Source: Burkholderia sp. BCC0506
GTDB lineage: Bacteria; Pseudomonadota; Gammaproteobacteria; Burkholderiales; Burkholderiaceae
DNA length: 64,000 nucleotides
Assembly: GCF_902833145.1 (NCBI RefSeq)
Contig: NZ_CADFEN010000007.1
Span: 186,001 to 250,000 of the forward strand
Direction: 5' to 3'
Numbering within the stretch: position 1 is the stretch's first letter; every line of letters begins with the position of its first letter. The position numbers and the translations under genes are program-made. Of this stretch, positions 8,427 to 17,424 are shown piece by piece. The notes beneath the pieces were generated by a model. That model was not told the origin of the DNA. It searched no databases and saw only the letters and a list, made by a program, of their open reading frames with translations.

Positions 8427-9728
8427 TTACTCGCTGCCGAGATAGAAGAAGCGGAACAGGAACACGGCCGCGATGATCCACACGATCGGCTTGACCGTGC
8501 GGGCCTGGCCCGTCAGCAGCTTGAGGCCGCCGTACGCGATGAAGCCGAATGCGACGCCGTTCGCGATCGAGTACGTGAACGGCATCAGCAGCGCGGTCAG
8601 CGCGGCCGGCACGGCTTCCGTCGCATCGTCCCACGGCACCTCGACCATCTCGCGCAGCATCAGGCACGACACGTACAGCAGCGCGGGCGCCGTCGCATAG
8701 CCCGGCACGACGCCGGCGAGCGGCGCGATGAACAGGCACGCGAGGAACAGCACGGCGACGGTGATCGCCGTCACGCCGGTGCGGCCGCCGGCCTGCACGC
8801 CCGACGCGCTTTCGATGTACGCGGTGGTCGACGACGTGCCGAGCACCGAACCCGCGACGATCGCCGTGCTGTCGGCGAGCAGCGCCTTGTTCAGGCGGTG
8901 CATCTTGCCTTCGACGAGCAGGCCCGCGCGGTTCGCGACACCCATCAGCGTGCCCGTCGCGTCGAACAGCTCGACGAGGAAGAACACGAGGATCACGTTG
9001 ATGATGCCGGTCGACAGCGCGGCGCCGATGTCGAGCTTGAACAGCGTCGCGTCGATCGACGGCGGCGCCGAGAACACGCCGTGAAACTGGTTGCCGCCGA
9101 AGAAGAACGACAGGATCGTCACACCGATGATGCCGATCAGGATCGCGCCGCGCACGCGCAGGTGGTCGAGCGTGACGATCGTGAAGAAGCCGACGATCGC
9201 GAGGATCGTCGTGGGCTTGTGCAGGTCGCCGAGCGTGACGAGCGTGGCCGGGCTGCCGACGATCACGCCCGACGTCTTCAGCGAGATGATGCCGAGGAAC
9301 AGGCCGATGCCGGCGGTGATCGAGATGCGCAGCGATTTCGGAATGCCGTTGACGATCGCCTCGCGCACGCGGAACAGCGTGACGAGCAGGAACAGGCAGC
9401 CGGAGATGAACACCGCGCCGAGCGCGGCCTGCCACGTGAAGCCCATTCCCTTGACGACCGTGTACGCGAAATACGCGTTCAGGCCCATGCCGGGCGCGCA
9501 GGCGATCGGGTAGTTCGCGTACAGGCCCATGATGATCGACGCCAGCGCCGCGACGAGGCAGGTCGCGACGAACACGGATTCCTTCGGCATGCCGGCATCG
9601 CCGAGGATCGCGGGGTTGACGAAGATGATGTAGGCCATCGTCAGGAACGTGGTGACGCCCGCGAGTATTTCGGTGCGGAAGTCGGTGCCGGCTTCAGCGA
9701 AGCCGAAATACCGCTTGATGGATTCCAT
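8427..9728 (-). CDS. AzgA-type nucleobase permease (NCS2 family)
   Basis: This 433-aa inner-membrane protein has the AzgA/PurP features: the opening MESIKRYFGFAEAGTDFRTE, then ILAGVTTFLTMAYIIFVNP, a PGMGLNAYFAYTVV segment, and SSTTAYIESASGVQAGGRTG in the middle, with about 12-13 hydrophobic helices. The family imports adenine, guanine or hypoxanthine by proton symport; exact specificity cannot be read here. It is a single-gene unit with a long upstream region. The 3' end faces a bidirectional-looking terminator. Confidence 0.92.
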   Translation of the reverse strand: MESIKRYFGFAEAGTDFRTEILAGVTTFLTMAYIIFVNPAILGDAGMPKESVFVATCLVAALASIIMGLYANYPIACAPGMGLNAYFAYTVVKGMGFTWQAALGAVFISGCLFLLVTLFRVREAIVNGIPKSLRISITAGIGLFLGIISLKTSGVIVGSPATLVTLGDLHKPTTILAIVGFFTIVTLDHLRVRGAILIGIIGVTILSFFFGGNQFHGVFSAPPSIDATLFKLDIGAALSTGIINVILVFFLVELFDATGTLMGVANRAGLLVEGKMHRLNKALLADSTAIVAGSVLGTSSTTAYIESASGVQAGGRTGVTAITVAVLFLACLFIAPLAGVVPGYATAPALLYVSCLMLREMVEVPWDDATEAVPAALTALLMPFTYSIANGVAFGFIAYGGLKLLTGQARTVKPIVWIIAAVFLFRFFYLGSE

Positions 9729-10510
9729 GAAGGCGTTTCTCCGGTCGGATTGTCGTGTTGATTGTTGTGCCGAATTGTTGTAAAGGCAGCGCGGCGGCTA
9801 ACTGTAACCAGCCACTATTGTCCGGCTATCGGCGGATTGTAATAGCGTGGATAGCTCGGACGATATAGTTGGGGGCACGATCGGTTGCTTGCGCGCGAAC
9901 GGTCGGGCAGCCTGCTCGCGCGACGAAGGCGCGCATTTTACCGGTTCGCGCGGCGCGGGCCGGCAGAAATGGCTGAAACGGGGCGGAACGGGGAGGCGAC
10001 GGGAAGCGGCGCAGGCGGGGAAACCGGCCGATGCGTGCGCAACGGCACGCCGGCTGCGTCGCGCCCGGCCGATGCACGACGACATGCGACTGAAACGGGG
10101 CGCCCGCATGCTGCACGAACGCGGTGCAGACGGTGCGTGCTGCATCCGCACGTGCGCGGCCGGTATGGATGCGCGGCAGCGGCGTGCAGCGGCCATTCGT
10201 CAGTCCAGGCGGTTGCAGGTATCGGGCTATCCTGCGCCGAAGCCGTCCCGTCCGCAACTGTCATTTCGCGATGCGGGGGCGACTGTGGTTTCTGTGTAAA
10301 AGATTGCAAGACCCCATCGCGTAAACCGGCAAGTCTTTCTAGGATAGATACACCGCTCATGCACACGCCGGCCGGTCATTGCCGACGCGGGGAAGTCGCA
10401 GTCCGTGCAGGCCAGGCGGTGAAGGGCGGGTCAAGGCCGCTGCGCGTTCGGGCAGGCACGGCCGGTTGCGATTGCCCGATGCGGGTTCGTCCGTAATCAC
10501 GGAGGTCAGC
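9729..10510. other. Long intergenic region without a convincing gene
   Basis: This 782-bp stretch separates the permease start (minus strand) from the small plus-strand gene at 10511. The part next to the permease (about 9730-9870) is AT-richer than its surroundings and presumably holds that promoter. The open frames within 9850-10450 have Arg/Ala/Pro-rich translations without family features and are judged shadows of GC-rich sequence. A second AT-rich patch (about 10270-10340) may promote the downstream gene. Confidence 0.5.
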
Positions 10511-10789
10511 ATGTTGAACTGGATCAGCCGCTGGGCGATGCGACACGCCCCCACGCCGGAAAAAACCGCTGCGTCGATGCTCGTGACGGCGCGCATGGAA
10601 CTGTTCGCAGCCGAACAGCGCGTCATCGATGCGAAATTACAGGCGGATTACTGGCGCACACGTGTGTCATTCCTCGAAGAGGTGCAGAAGCAGGGCATCG
10701 ATCCGTGGGTGACCTCGCAGGCCGCGCAACGTCCCGACCTCGATGCCACGCCCCGAAGCACGGGCCCGCGTCTCGCCGCCAGCACCTGA
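10511..10789 (+). CDS. Hypothetical small protein
   Basis: This 92-aa protein starts at an ATG preceded by a strong ribosome binding site (GGAGG, 5 bp upstream). Residues about 20-62 are predicted to be a long charged helix (MLVTARMELFAAEQRVIDAK, then a QADYWRTRVSFLEEVQ stretch), possibly a coiled coil; the tail is Pro/Ser/Thr-rich. It has no signal peptide or membrane helix. No family was recognised. The strong RBS and normal codon bias are the main reasons for calling it. Confidence 0.6.
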   Translation: MLNWISRWAMRHAPTPEKTAASMLVTARMELFAAEQRVIDAKLQADYWRTRVSFLEEVQKQGIDPWVTSQAAQRPDLDATPRSTGPRLAAST

Positions 10790-10960
10790 TGCACGGGCTG
10801 CATCCTGTCGCCGCGCGCGACGCGCAATCGCTCGCGGCACGCACGCGCGTGCCGCGTCCTCCGCTGCGCACCTGCGGCGCGTCGCGCCGCGGGTGCGTCC
10901 GTTTACGGGCGCGGCCGTTCCGCGTCTCGCGTGCTTGACGCGTGCGAAACGGCGCGCCGC

Positions 10961-11347
10961 TCATCCGCTTCTTCTCCCTATCCCGACGAGCAAACGCTGC
11001 ACTTGCGCGAACATGCGCCGGATGCGTTCGCCGCGCCGCACGTACGCGGTCGTGATCGTCGCTTCGGCCGACTGGTCGGCATCGGTGCCGATCCAGATGC
11101 GTTCGCCGCGTGCGATGCGCAGCACGTCGCCGGGCCGCACCCAGTAATCGTCGACGCTCGGCGGGCGCGTGATCCACAGCGCCGCGCCGTGCGCGCGGAT
11201 CTCCGCGTCCCGCGGCGCGCGCCAGGTCATCGTCGTGCGCGGTGCGACCGCGAAACGGATCACGACGGTCGGTAACGCGATCGTGCCGGCGGGGCGCCGA
11301 CCGCGGCGTTCAAACAGCGGGCTTGCCTGGTCCATCGTCTGCTCCAT
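10961..11347 (-). CDS. DUF2917-family protein
   Basis: This 128-aa protein contains the core DUF2917 pattern: TMTWRAPRDAEIRAHGAALW, ITRPPSVDDYWVRPGDVLRI and ARGERIWIGTD. These predict a small beta-rich, cupin-like fold in which an aromatic DYWV strand precedes a conserved PGD turn. The family is typical of Burkholderiales and has no known function. It starts just downstream of a minus-strand terminator-like hairpin (11381-11412), so its own promoter may lie in a very short space or it may be expressed by read-through. Confidence 0.75.
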   Translation of the reverse strand: MEQTMDQASPLFERRGRRPAGTIALPTVVIRFAVAPRTTMTWRAPRDAEIRAHGAALWITRPPSVDDYWVRPGDVLRIARGERIWIGTDADQSAEATITTAYVRRGERIRRMFAQVQRLLVGIGRRSG

Positions 11348-11380
11348 TCAGTGAGCCGGACGGATGACGCGCACCAGAAC

Positions 11381-11412
11381 AAAAAGGCCTCATCCGTTTC
11401 CGGCGAGGCCTT
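11381..11412 (-). terminator. Terminator-like hairpin upstream of the DUF2917 gene
   Basis: AAGGCCTC (11385-11392) pairs with GAGGCCTT (11405-11412). Read on the minus strand the stem is followed by five T. It lies about 170 bp after the 95-aa gene and 34 bp before the DUF2917 start codon. It could end the upstream transcript or attenuate the downstream gene. Confidence 0.65.
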
Positions 11413-11585
11413 GTGTGACATGCGGTACTGCTCGATTGCTAACGCACAAGCGCCTCCCGTGATCCATTCTTTCGAATGTTCACCGGGCAATGAATCGCGA
11501 TGGCGACGAGCTTGAACGTAGGCATGCGAACGAGTGTGTCGTCGCAGCGCAGCGCTGTCAACGGAAATTTCGAGATACGTGGCGG

Positions 11586-11873
11586 TTACGCGTCGCGTTG
11601 CGCGAGGCCGTTCACGAGCAGTTCGGACAGCAGGCCCGTCATCCCTGCCGGGTGCGTGGCCGCGCGTGCCTTCAGTTGCTCGACGAGTTCGGCGTTGAGC
11701 TTGCACGCGAACGGCACGAGGCCCTGCTCCTGGTCGAGCTTGCGCTGCGCGCGGCGGTCCAGCTTGGCCGCTTCTTCGGCGCCCTTGCCGAAACGCGCGG
11801 AGCTCGACTGCTTCATCGCGTGCGTCAGCTTGAGCGCCTTGTTCTTTTCGAGATCGGTTTTCTTCATGGCCAT
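11586..11873 (-). CDS. Hypothetical protein with a ribbon-helix-helix-like C terminus
   Basis: This 95-aa protein has a Lys-rich N terminus (MAMKKTDLEKNKALKLTHAM), an AKLDRRAQRKLDQEQ helix, and a C-terminal VPFACKLNAELVEQLKARA followed by GLLSELLVNGLAQ. The last part resembles the strand-helix-helix arrangement of CopG/Arc-type DNA-binding proteins; that is a fold guess from pattern only. It follows the PF10118 gene by 79 bp on the same strand and might be its last co-transcribed gene. Confidence 0.65.
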   Translation of the reverse strand: MAMKKTDLEKNKALKLTHAMKQSSSARFGKGAEEAAKLDRRAQRKLDQEQGLVPFACKLNAELVEQLKARAATHPAGMTGLLSELLVNGLAQRDA

Positions 11874-11952
11874 CGCGGCACCTCCGGGAAATTGAAGCCG
11901 CGATTGTACGCATTTCGGCGGGCGCCGCCCGCCGAGCCGGCCGGCAAGCCGC

Positions 11953-12858
11953 TCACGCGCCTTTCGTCGTGCCCCAGTTGCCGCCGTGCGCGGCCGCCTG
12001 CGCGGCGGGCGAGCGGGCGAGGTAGGCGAGCGCCTGTTCGGTCGAGCCTTCGTGGTGCGGCGTATAGCCCGGCTTGAAATAGCGCAGCGCCGCGCCGATC
12101 ACCTTCCAGAACGACGGCAGGTGCCCGCGCCGCGAACCCTGCCACCACGCGAGCACGAAGCCCGGGTAGCGGCCGGCGTCCGGGTCGCGCCGGTACATGA
12201 ACTTCGCGCCGGTCGTGATGTAGTAGAGCAGCAGCAGGATCACGAACGCCATGTGCACGCAGCGCTCCGGATAGGTGCCGCCCATGTGCCGGTAGATGTC
12301 GAACGCGACGGTGCGGTGCTCGACCTCCTCGGCGCCGTGCCAGCGCAGCAGGTCGACCATCGTCGGGTCCGCACGGCCTTCGTCGAGACCGTGCGCGTTG
12401 AGCACCCAGTTGCCGAGATAGCCGAAGAAATGCTCGAGCGACGCGATCACGGCCAGTTGCTGCCGCAGCCAGAAGCGCGTATGGCCGATCTTCAGCCCGA
12501 ACGGCTGCTCGCCGAGCACGCGCGTGAACAGCCGGTTGAGCTTCTGCGTGAACGGCTTCGTGTCGATGCCGTGGCGGTCGTAGTAGTGCTTCAGCACGCC
12601 GCCGTGCGAGCGCGAATGCACGGCTTCCTGTCGCAGGAAGCCTTCGGCTTCGTCGCGCAGGCGCGCATCGGCGATCAGCGGCAGCGCCTTGTTGTACACG
12701 CGGCAGAACCACAGCTCGCCTTCCGGGAACAGCAGGTTCAGCGTGTTGATGATGTGCGTGCTGCCCGGATCGTTCGGCACCCAGGTGATCGGCGTGTCGC
12801 TGAAGTCGAACTTCACGTGCCGGGCCTTGATCTGGTGGTAGTCGGCGGTATCGGTCAT
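11953..12858 (-). CDS. Predicted metal-dependent hydrolase (PF10118 family)
   Basis: This 301-aa protein shows the helical PF10118 pattern, with metal-ligand candidates FLRQEAVHSRSHGGVL (Glu and two His) and WHGAEEVEHRTVAFDIYRHM (EExxH), an arrangement like a ferritin-type di-metal site. One hydrophobic segment (VHMAFVILLLLYYITTG) may be a membrane anchor. The activity is not known. It is the third gene of a minus-strand operon, 29 bp after the hydrolase-SDR fusion, and probably acts on the same class of lipid or xenobiotic substrate. Confidence 0.82.
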   Translation of the reverse strand: MTDTADYHQIKARHVKFDFSDTPITWVPNDPGSTHIINTLNLLFPEGELWFCRVYNKALPLIADARLRDEAEGFLRQEAVHSRSHGGVLKHYYDRHGIDTKPFTQKLNRLFTRVLGEQPFGLKIGHTRFWLRQQLAVIASLEHFFGYLGNWVLNAHGLDEGRADPTMVDLLRWHGAEEVEHRTVAFDIYRHMGGTYPERCVHMAFVILLLLYYITTGAKFMYRRDPDAGRYPGFVLAWWQGSRRGHLPSFWKVIGAALRYFKPGYTPHHEGSTEQALAYLARSPAAQAAAHGGNWGTTKGA

Positions 12859-12887
12859 GTTGTCTCCCTGTGCGGCGTCGTGCGCCG

Positions 12888-14675
12888 TCAATGCGATGCC
12901 ATGCTGACGCGGGCGATCATCCGGCCGAGCCACGGCATGAAGCGGCCGACGAAGCGCATCGCGTGCGCTTCGCCACCGACCGCGACGACGGGGCGGTTGC
13001 GCAGCACGCCGTCGACCATCGCCCGCGCGACGGTTTCGGGTTTCAGGCCGCGCATCTGGTACAGCCGGGTCGCGCGCTTGCGCAGCCGCGCTTCGTCCTG
13101 GGCGCTGGCGCCCGCGTAGTGCGTCGACGCCATGATTCCGGTTTCGGCGAAGCCCGGGCACACGGCCGTCACGCCGATGCCTTGCTCCGCGAGTTCCGCG
13201 CGCATGCATTCGCTGAGCATCAGCACCGCGGCCTTCGTCGTCGCATACGCGGGCAGGTCGCGCGACGGCCCGAACGCGGCGGCCGACGCGGTGTTGACGA
13301 TGTGCCCGCCGCTGCCGCGCGCGGCCATCTGTCGCGCGAACAGCCGCGAGCCGTGGATCACGCCCCACAGGTTCACGTGCAGGATGCGCTCCCAGTGCTG
13401 CGCGCTCGTGTCGAGGATGCCGCCGGCCATGCCGATGCCCGCGTTGTTGATCACGACGTCCGCGCCGCCGAGCTCGCTGCCGACCCATGCCGCGAGCGCC
13501 TCCATCTCGTCGGCGGAGCCGACGTCGACGCGTTTCGCGTGGGCTTGCGCACCGATGAGCCCGAGCAGCAGCGCGGTGCGTTCGGCGCTCGCGAGATCGA
13601 TGTCGCACGCGACGACCGTCGCCCCTTCGCGTGCGAAGGCCAGCGCCGCGCAGCGGCCGATGCCGCTGCCCGCGCCGGTGACGACCGCGACCTTGCCGCT
13701 GAAGCGCCCGCTGGTGGCGCGGCGGCGCGCGTTCGCGAGCGCGGGCGGTTCGTTGCCGGATTCGACCGCGTCGATCAATTGCCCGGCGAGTTCCGCGAAG
13801 CGCGCGGGATCGGCGAGCGGCAGCCAGTGGCCGGCCGCGATTTCGCGGCGGTAGTACTGCGGCACCCAGCGCGACAGGTTCTCGGACAGCGCGGGGCTCA
13901 CGTACTTGTCGCCGAGCGGCACGATCGTCTGCACCGGTGCGTGCGCGTAGCGCTCGCGCGGCGCGAACAGGCAGCGGATGAAGTTCGCGCGATAGAGGCG
14001 TACGCCGCGCGCGCCGTCGTCGGCCTGCGTCGGGCGCGGCGCGGCGGGCGTTTTCTCGAGCCGGCGCAGCAGGCCCGGCCACGCGCGGCCGAGCCACAGC
14101 CGCCAGCCGAGCTCGGGAAGGAAAGGCAGGTGGAACAAATACACGTACCACGAGCGCACGAGCTGGCCGCCGAGCTTGGCCAGCGACGCGGGCGTCGGGT
14201 GGAGCACGCGTTCGCGCAGCCAGTAGCCGACGTGATCGAGGCACGGCCCCGAGCACGACGTATACGACGCGATGCGGCCGGCGAGACGCGGATCGGTGAC
14301 GAATTCCCAGCCCTGGATCGACCCCCAGTCGTGCGCGACGAGGTGCACGGCGCGCCCCGGGCAGAGCGCGTCGATCACCGCGACGAAATCGTCGGTCAGC
14401 TTCGCGAGATGGTAGTCGGCCGTGCGCGTCGGCACGCCGGACAGGCCCGCGCCGCGCACGTCGTACGCGATCACGTAGTGCTGGCGCGCGAGCAGCGGCG
14501 CGACGTGCTGCCAGACGCTGCTGTCGTCGGGATAGCCGTGCACGAGCACGACCGGCGAGCGGGCCGGGTCGCCCCAGGTCCGGACCGCGAGCGTCAGGTC
14601 GCCGGAGGCGACCGCCGTTTCGCTGTGAACCGATTCGAACAGGGCCAGCGGCGCTTCGTCGGAAAGAGGCTGCAT
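12888..14675 (-). CDS. Alpha/beta hydrolase fused to short-chain dehydrogenase (EphD-like)
   Basis: This 595-aa protein joins two enzymes. Residues about 1-305 are an alpha/beta hydrolase with oxyanion loop HGYPDDSSVW, nucleophile elbow VAHDWGS (Asp nucleophile as in epoxide hydrolases or dehalogenases) and a late AAGHWLPL histidine. Residues about 325-595 are a classical SDR with NAD(P) loop TGAGSGIGR, NNAG, the catalytic Ser in NTASAAAF and YATTK (YxxxK). Mycobacterial EphD has the same order. Linked hydrolysis of an epoxide or ester and oxidoreduction of a lipid-like substrate is plausible. It is the middle gene of a three-gene operon. Confidence 0.88.
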   Translation of the reverse strand: MQPLSDEAPLALFESVHSETAVASGDLTLAVRTWGDPARSPVVLVHGYPDDSSVWQHVAPLLARQHYVIAYDVRGAGLSGVPTRTADYHLAKLTDDFVAVIDALCPGRAVHLVAHDWGSIQGWEFVTDPRLAGRIASYTSCSGPCLDHVGYWLRERVLHPTPASLAKLGGQLVRSWYVYLFHLPFLPELGWRLWLGRAWPGLLRRLEKTPAAPRPTQADDGARGVRLYRANFIRCLFAPRERYAHAPVQTIVPLGDKYVSPALSENLSRWVPQYYRREIAAGHWLPLADPARFAELAGQLIDAVESGNEPPALANARRRATSGRFSGKVAVVTGAGSGIGRCAALAFAREGATVVACDIDLASAERTALLLGLIGAQAHAKRVDVGSADEMEALAAWVGSELGGADVVINNAGIGMAGGILDTSAQHWERILHVNLWGVIHGSRLFARQMAARGSGGHIVNTASAAAFGPSRDLPAYATTKAAVLMLSECMRAELAEQGIGVTAVCPGFAETGIMASTHYAGASAQDEARLRKRATRLYQMRGLKPETVARAMVDGVLRNRPVVAVGGEAHAMRFVGRFMPWLGRMIARVSMASH

Positions 14676-14716
14676 CGTGAGTCCGTCGTTCAGGGAGTCG
14701 GAAGGAGGCCGGCGCG

Positions 14717-15616
14717 TCACGCGGCGGCCGGCACGTTCGCCGCGGCCTGCGCGCGCTCGGCCTGGCGGCGCTGCCAGCGGCGCACGTGCGGCAGGTCGTC
14801 GTCGAGCCAGTACGCGTCGTCGTCGGTGATCACGAGCAGCTCCTCGAATTTCGCGCCGACGCCGGCGAAGCCGAGATGCGGCTCGACGGCCCACAGGCCC
14901 GGCACGGGCGCATGCTCGGAGCGGCGATCGATCGACCACAGCGGCGACCAGCCTTGGTGCTTCGCCGCGCGGCCCTGGTCGAGCAGCAGGTTGCGCGTCG
15001 CGTTCAGCCCGAAACGCGCGACGAAGCGCGGCTTCGACAGCTTGTGGATCTTCGCGACGCGATGCGCGAGCACCTTGAACGGGTAGGCCTTGTGGCGCGG
15101 CTCGACGCCCTGGCGGCGGCACAGCGCGTCGACTTCCTGCGCGACTTCCGCCATCGGCCGGCGCGCCTTCACGAGCCGCACGATCATGTCGCGATGGTCC
15201 ATCAGGTCGTCCTGCAACTGCTCGAGGATCGGGTTGCGGCCGAGGCAGTGCGCGTAGCCGACGTCCGCGACGATGCCGTCGAGCACCGGCGCGACGTCGA
15301 GGATCACCGGCATGTCGGTTTCGAGCTGCCGGTTGCTCGGGAAGAACGCGAGATTGAAGCCGCCCATGTGCTTGAGGCCCGAGAAGCCCTCGAACGCGGT
15401 GCGGTCGCCGAACCACGCGAACGGCTTGTGCAGCCAGTCGTGCACGCCGTTGTCCTGCAGCCATTCGGTCAGCAGGCGCGCGGCTTCCTTCTCGGTGATG
15501 CCGGGGTAGAGCATCGCGCCGACGGTTTCGACGCAGCGGTACGCCAGCTGCTGGACCGCGCGGAATTGCGGCAGCTCGTCGAGGTGGACTTCCGGCAGCG
15601 GATGGTGGGCGGTCAT
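14717..15616 (-). CDS. M24-family (creatinase/aminopeptidase-like) protein
   Basis: This 299-aa protein has the pita-bread fold pattern: VETVGAMLYPGITEKEAARL near the start, DVAPVLDGIVADVG (metal Asp pair region), FKVLAHRV (His ligand), EPHLGFAG and KFEELLVITDDDAYWLDD (Glu ligands and typical M24 end). Metal-dependent hydrolysis of a C-N or peptide bond is the family activity; the substrate is unknown. It is the first gene of the operon that continues with the hydrolase-SDR fusion 41 bp downstream. A palindrome in its upstream region may be the operator. Confidence 0.82.
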   Translation of the reverse strand: MTAHHPLPEVHLDELPQFRAVQQLAYRCVETVGAMLYPGITEKEAARLLTEWLQDNGVHDWLHKPFAWFGDRTAFEGFSGLKHMGGFNLAFFPSNRQLETDMPVILDVAPVLDGIVADVGYAHCLGRNPILEQLQDDLMDHRDMIVRLVKARRPMAEVAQEVDALCRRQGVEPRHKAYPFKVLAHRVAKIHKLSKPRFVARFGLNATRNLLLDQGRAAKHQGWSPLWSIDRRSEHAPVPGLWAVEPHLGFAGVGAKFEELLVITDDDAYWLDDDLPHVRRWQRRQAERAQAAANVPAAA

Positions 15617-16123
15617 GATGCGTCTCCATGTGTCGGCCCGCGTTGGCGCCTCGGCGCGACGCGGGTCCTGTGCAAGGCAGGTGCCGATCCGGAACGCATC
15701 CGCCGGCGATCGCGATGCGGATTATTCGGTCAGCATTTAATGTGCCATTGATTGATGTAACAATCATAGCCGGTTCGACGTCGCGCGCCAGCCCCCGCAG
15801 ATGAGGACTTCTCCTAATGACGGGCCCGAAATGGAGGGGAAGCTCTAGGTTTGCGGCGGTCGGGGCCGGATGGCCGTCGCCGTGCACGCGCGTCGAGCGG
15901 GGGAGCCGGCTGGGCGGGGCTTGCGCGACGTTGCGGCGCGGCCCCGGGATGTCGCGCCGGATCAACTCTCCGTCGTGTCGCGGCGCGACGGCGTCAAATT
16001 GCCGAAATAATTTCGTCACATCATCCGCCCCCGATTCGAAGCCTTTTCGGCTTCGCGGGCCGGTGTGCCGCGCGTCGCGCGGGGCAGCGACCGAAGCCGA
16101 TTCGGCATTTCAACGGAGAGACC
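15617..16123. other. Divergent intergenic region, 507 bp
   Basis: This region separates the M24 gene (minus) from the HAD phosphatase gene (plus). The left third is AT-richer (about 15718-15772) and contains a perfect palindrome described separately. The right part is GC-rich with an AACGGAGAGACC ribosome-binding region just before the ATG at 16124. No additional gene is supported. Confidence 0.6.
15749..15766. promoter_or_regulatory. Perfect palindrome, candidate operator of the M24/EphD-like operon
   Basis: TGATTG-ATGTAA-CAATCA has two perfect 6-bp arms separated by 6 bp. It lies about 135 bp upstream of the M24 start, inside the only AT-rich patch of the region. Its size and symmetry fit a TetR-type dimer site. 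No TetR gene is nearby, so the regulator would act from elsewhere. Confidence 0.45.
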
Positions 16124-17401
16124 ATGCAACGCCGCCAGTTCATGAATACCCTTGCCGCGGCGACCGCTGCGACGCCGCTGATGCTCAAGGCCGGCATGGC
16201 CGACGCGAAGGGCGCCGCCGCGCCGGACGCGCTGGACCCGGGCCGCTGGTCGCCGTTCAACGCCGCGCGCCTGCAGGCGGTGCTCGACCGGCATGGCGTC
16301 GCGAGCGCGCGCTACGACGCAAAGCGCCGTCCGTATGCGGTGTTCGACTGGGACAACACGTGCATCATGAACGACTGCGAAGAGGCGTTGCTGATGTACC
16401 AGATCAACCATCTGCAGTACAAGCTGACGCCGGACGAGTTCGTCGCCGTGATGTGGAAGGACGTGCCCAAGGGCGCGTTCATGAAGGACTACACGACCGT
16501 CGACGGCAAGCCGGTGACGATGGAGGATCTCGCCGCCGACGTCGAGTCCGACTACCGCTGGCTTCATGCGAACTACCAGGGCTTCGGCGGCGACAAGAGC
16601 CTCGACGAGATTCGCGAGACCGACCAGTTCAAGGATTTCCGCGCGAAGCTGTACTTCATGTACGACGCGATCTGCGACACGCATCCGCTCGAAGTCGGCT
16701 ACAAGTGGATCATCTACTTCTACAAGAACATGACGACCGCCGAGCTGCAGGCGATGGCGCAAGCGTCGAACAACTACGGGATCGGCGACGCGCTGCGCAA
16801 GGTTCGCTACGAAAGCCCGAAGGCGCTGCCGGGCAAGGCCGGCGTGGTGGCCGACACGCATTTCCACGGCATCCGCATTCACGAGGAAATCCGCGCGGTG
16901 ATGCATACGCTGCGTGCGAACGGCATCGACGTGTACGTGAGCACCGCGTCGCTCGACGACGTCGTGCGCGTGTTCGCCGGCAATCCGAACTATGGCTACG
17001 GCGTGCCGCCCGAGAACGTGATCGGCCTGCGTCTGGACATGCAGGACGGCAAGTATACGAGCACCTATCCGGCCGGCTGGCATTTCAACTGGGGGCCCGG
17101 CAAGACGGTGGGCATCCGCAACGTCCTCGCGTCGAAGAAGGGCTACGGCCCGCTGCTGGTGTTCGGCGACAGCGACGGCGACGCGTGGATGCTGCGCGAC
17201 TTCAAGGACACCGCGGCCGGCGTGATCGTCAACCGGATGAAGAAGGGCGAGATCGGCGCGGACAGCAAGCTCGCGGCCGAGCAGATCGGCAACCCGGACG
17301 CGCGCTTCCTGCTGCAGGGCCGCGACGAGCACACGGGGCTGATGATCCCGGACGAGAAGTCGATCAAGTACGGCAAGACCGAGCGCAAGCTGCTGGCCTG
17401 A
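16124..17401 (+). CDS. Exported HAD-superfamily phosphatase
   Basis: This 425-aa protein begins with a Tat-like leader (MQRRQFMNTLAAATAATPLM), so it is probably exported folded. HAD motif I is FDWDNTC (DxDxT), a VSTAS segment serves as motif II, and GDSDGD forms motif IV. The large insert between motifs I and II is a helical cap of the phosphoserine-phosphatase type. It likely dephosphorylates a small periplasmic phosphomonoester. The gene is single, and its stop is 23 bp from the convergent SPFH gene. Confidence 0.8.
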   Translation: MQRRQFMNTLAAATAATPLMLKAGMADAKGAAAPDALDPGRWSPFNAARLQAVLDRHGVASARYDAKRRPYAVFDWDNTCIMNDCEEALLMYQINHLQYKLTPDEFVAVMWKDVPKGAFMKDYTTVDGKPVTMEDLAADVESDYRWLHANYQGFGGDKSLDEIRETDQFKDFRAKLYFMYDAICDTHPLEVGYKWIIYFYKNMTTAELQAMAQASNNYGIGDALRKVRYESPKALPGKAGVVADTHFHGIRIHEEIRAVMHTLRANGIDVYVSTASLDDVVRVFAGNPNYGYGVPPENVIGLRLDMQDGKYTSTYPAGWHFNWGPGKTVGIRNVLASKKGYGPLLVFGDSDGDAWMLRDFKDTAAGVIVNRMKKGEIGADSKLAAEQIGNPDARFLLQGRDEHTGLMIPDEKSIKYGKTERKLLA

Positions 17402-17424
17402 CGGCGGGTGGGCCCACGCGCGTC

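Noticed and set aside
9938-10366. A 142-codon minus-strand open frame upstream of the permease
   Set aside because: Low-complexity Ala/Pro/Arg/Ser translation, no family feature, and it covers the likely promoter regions.
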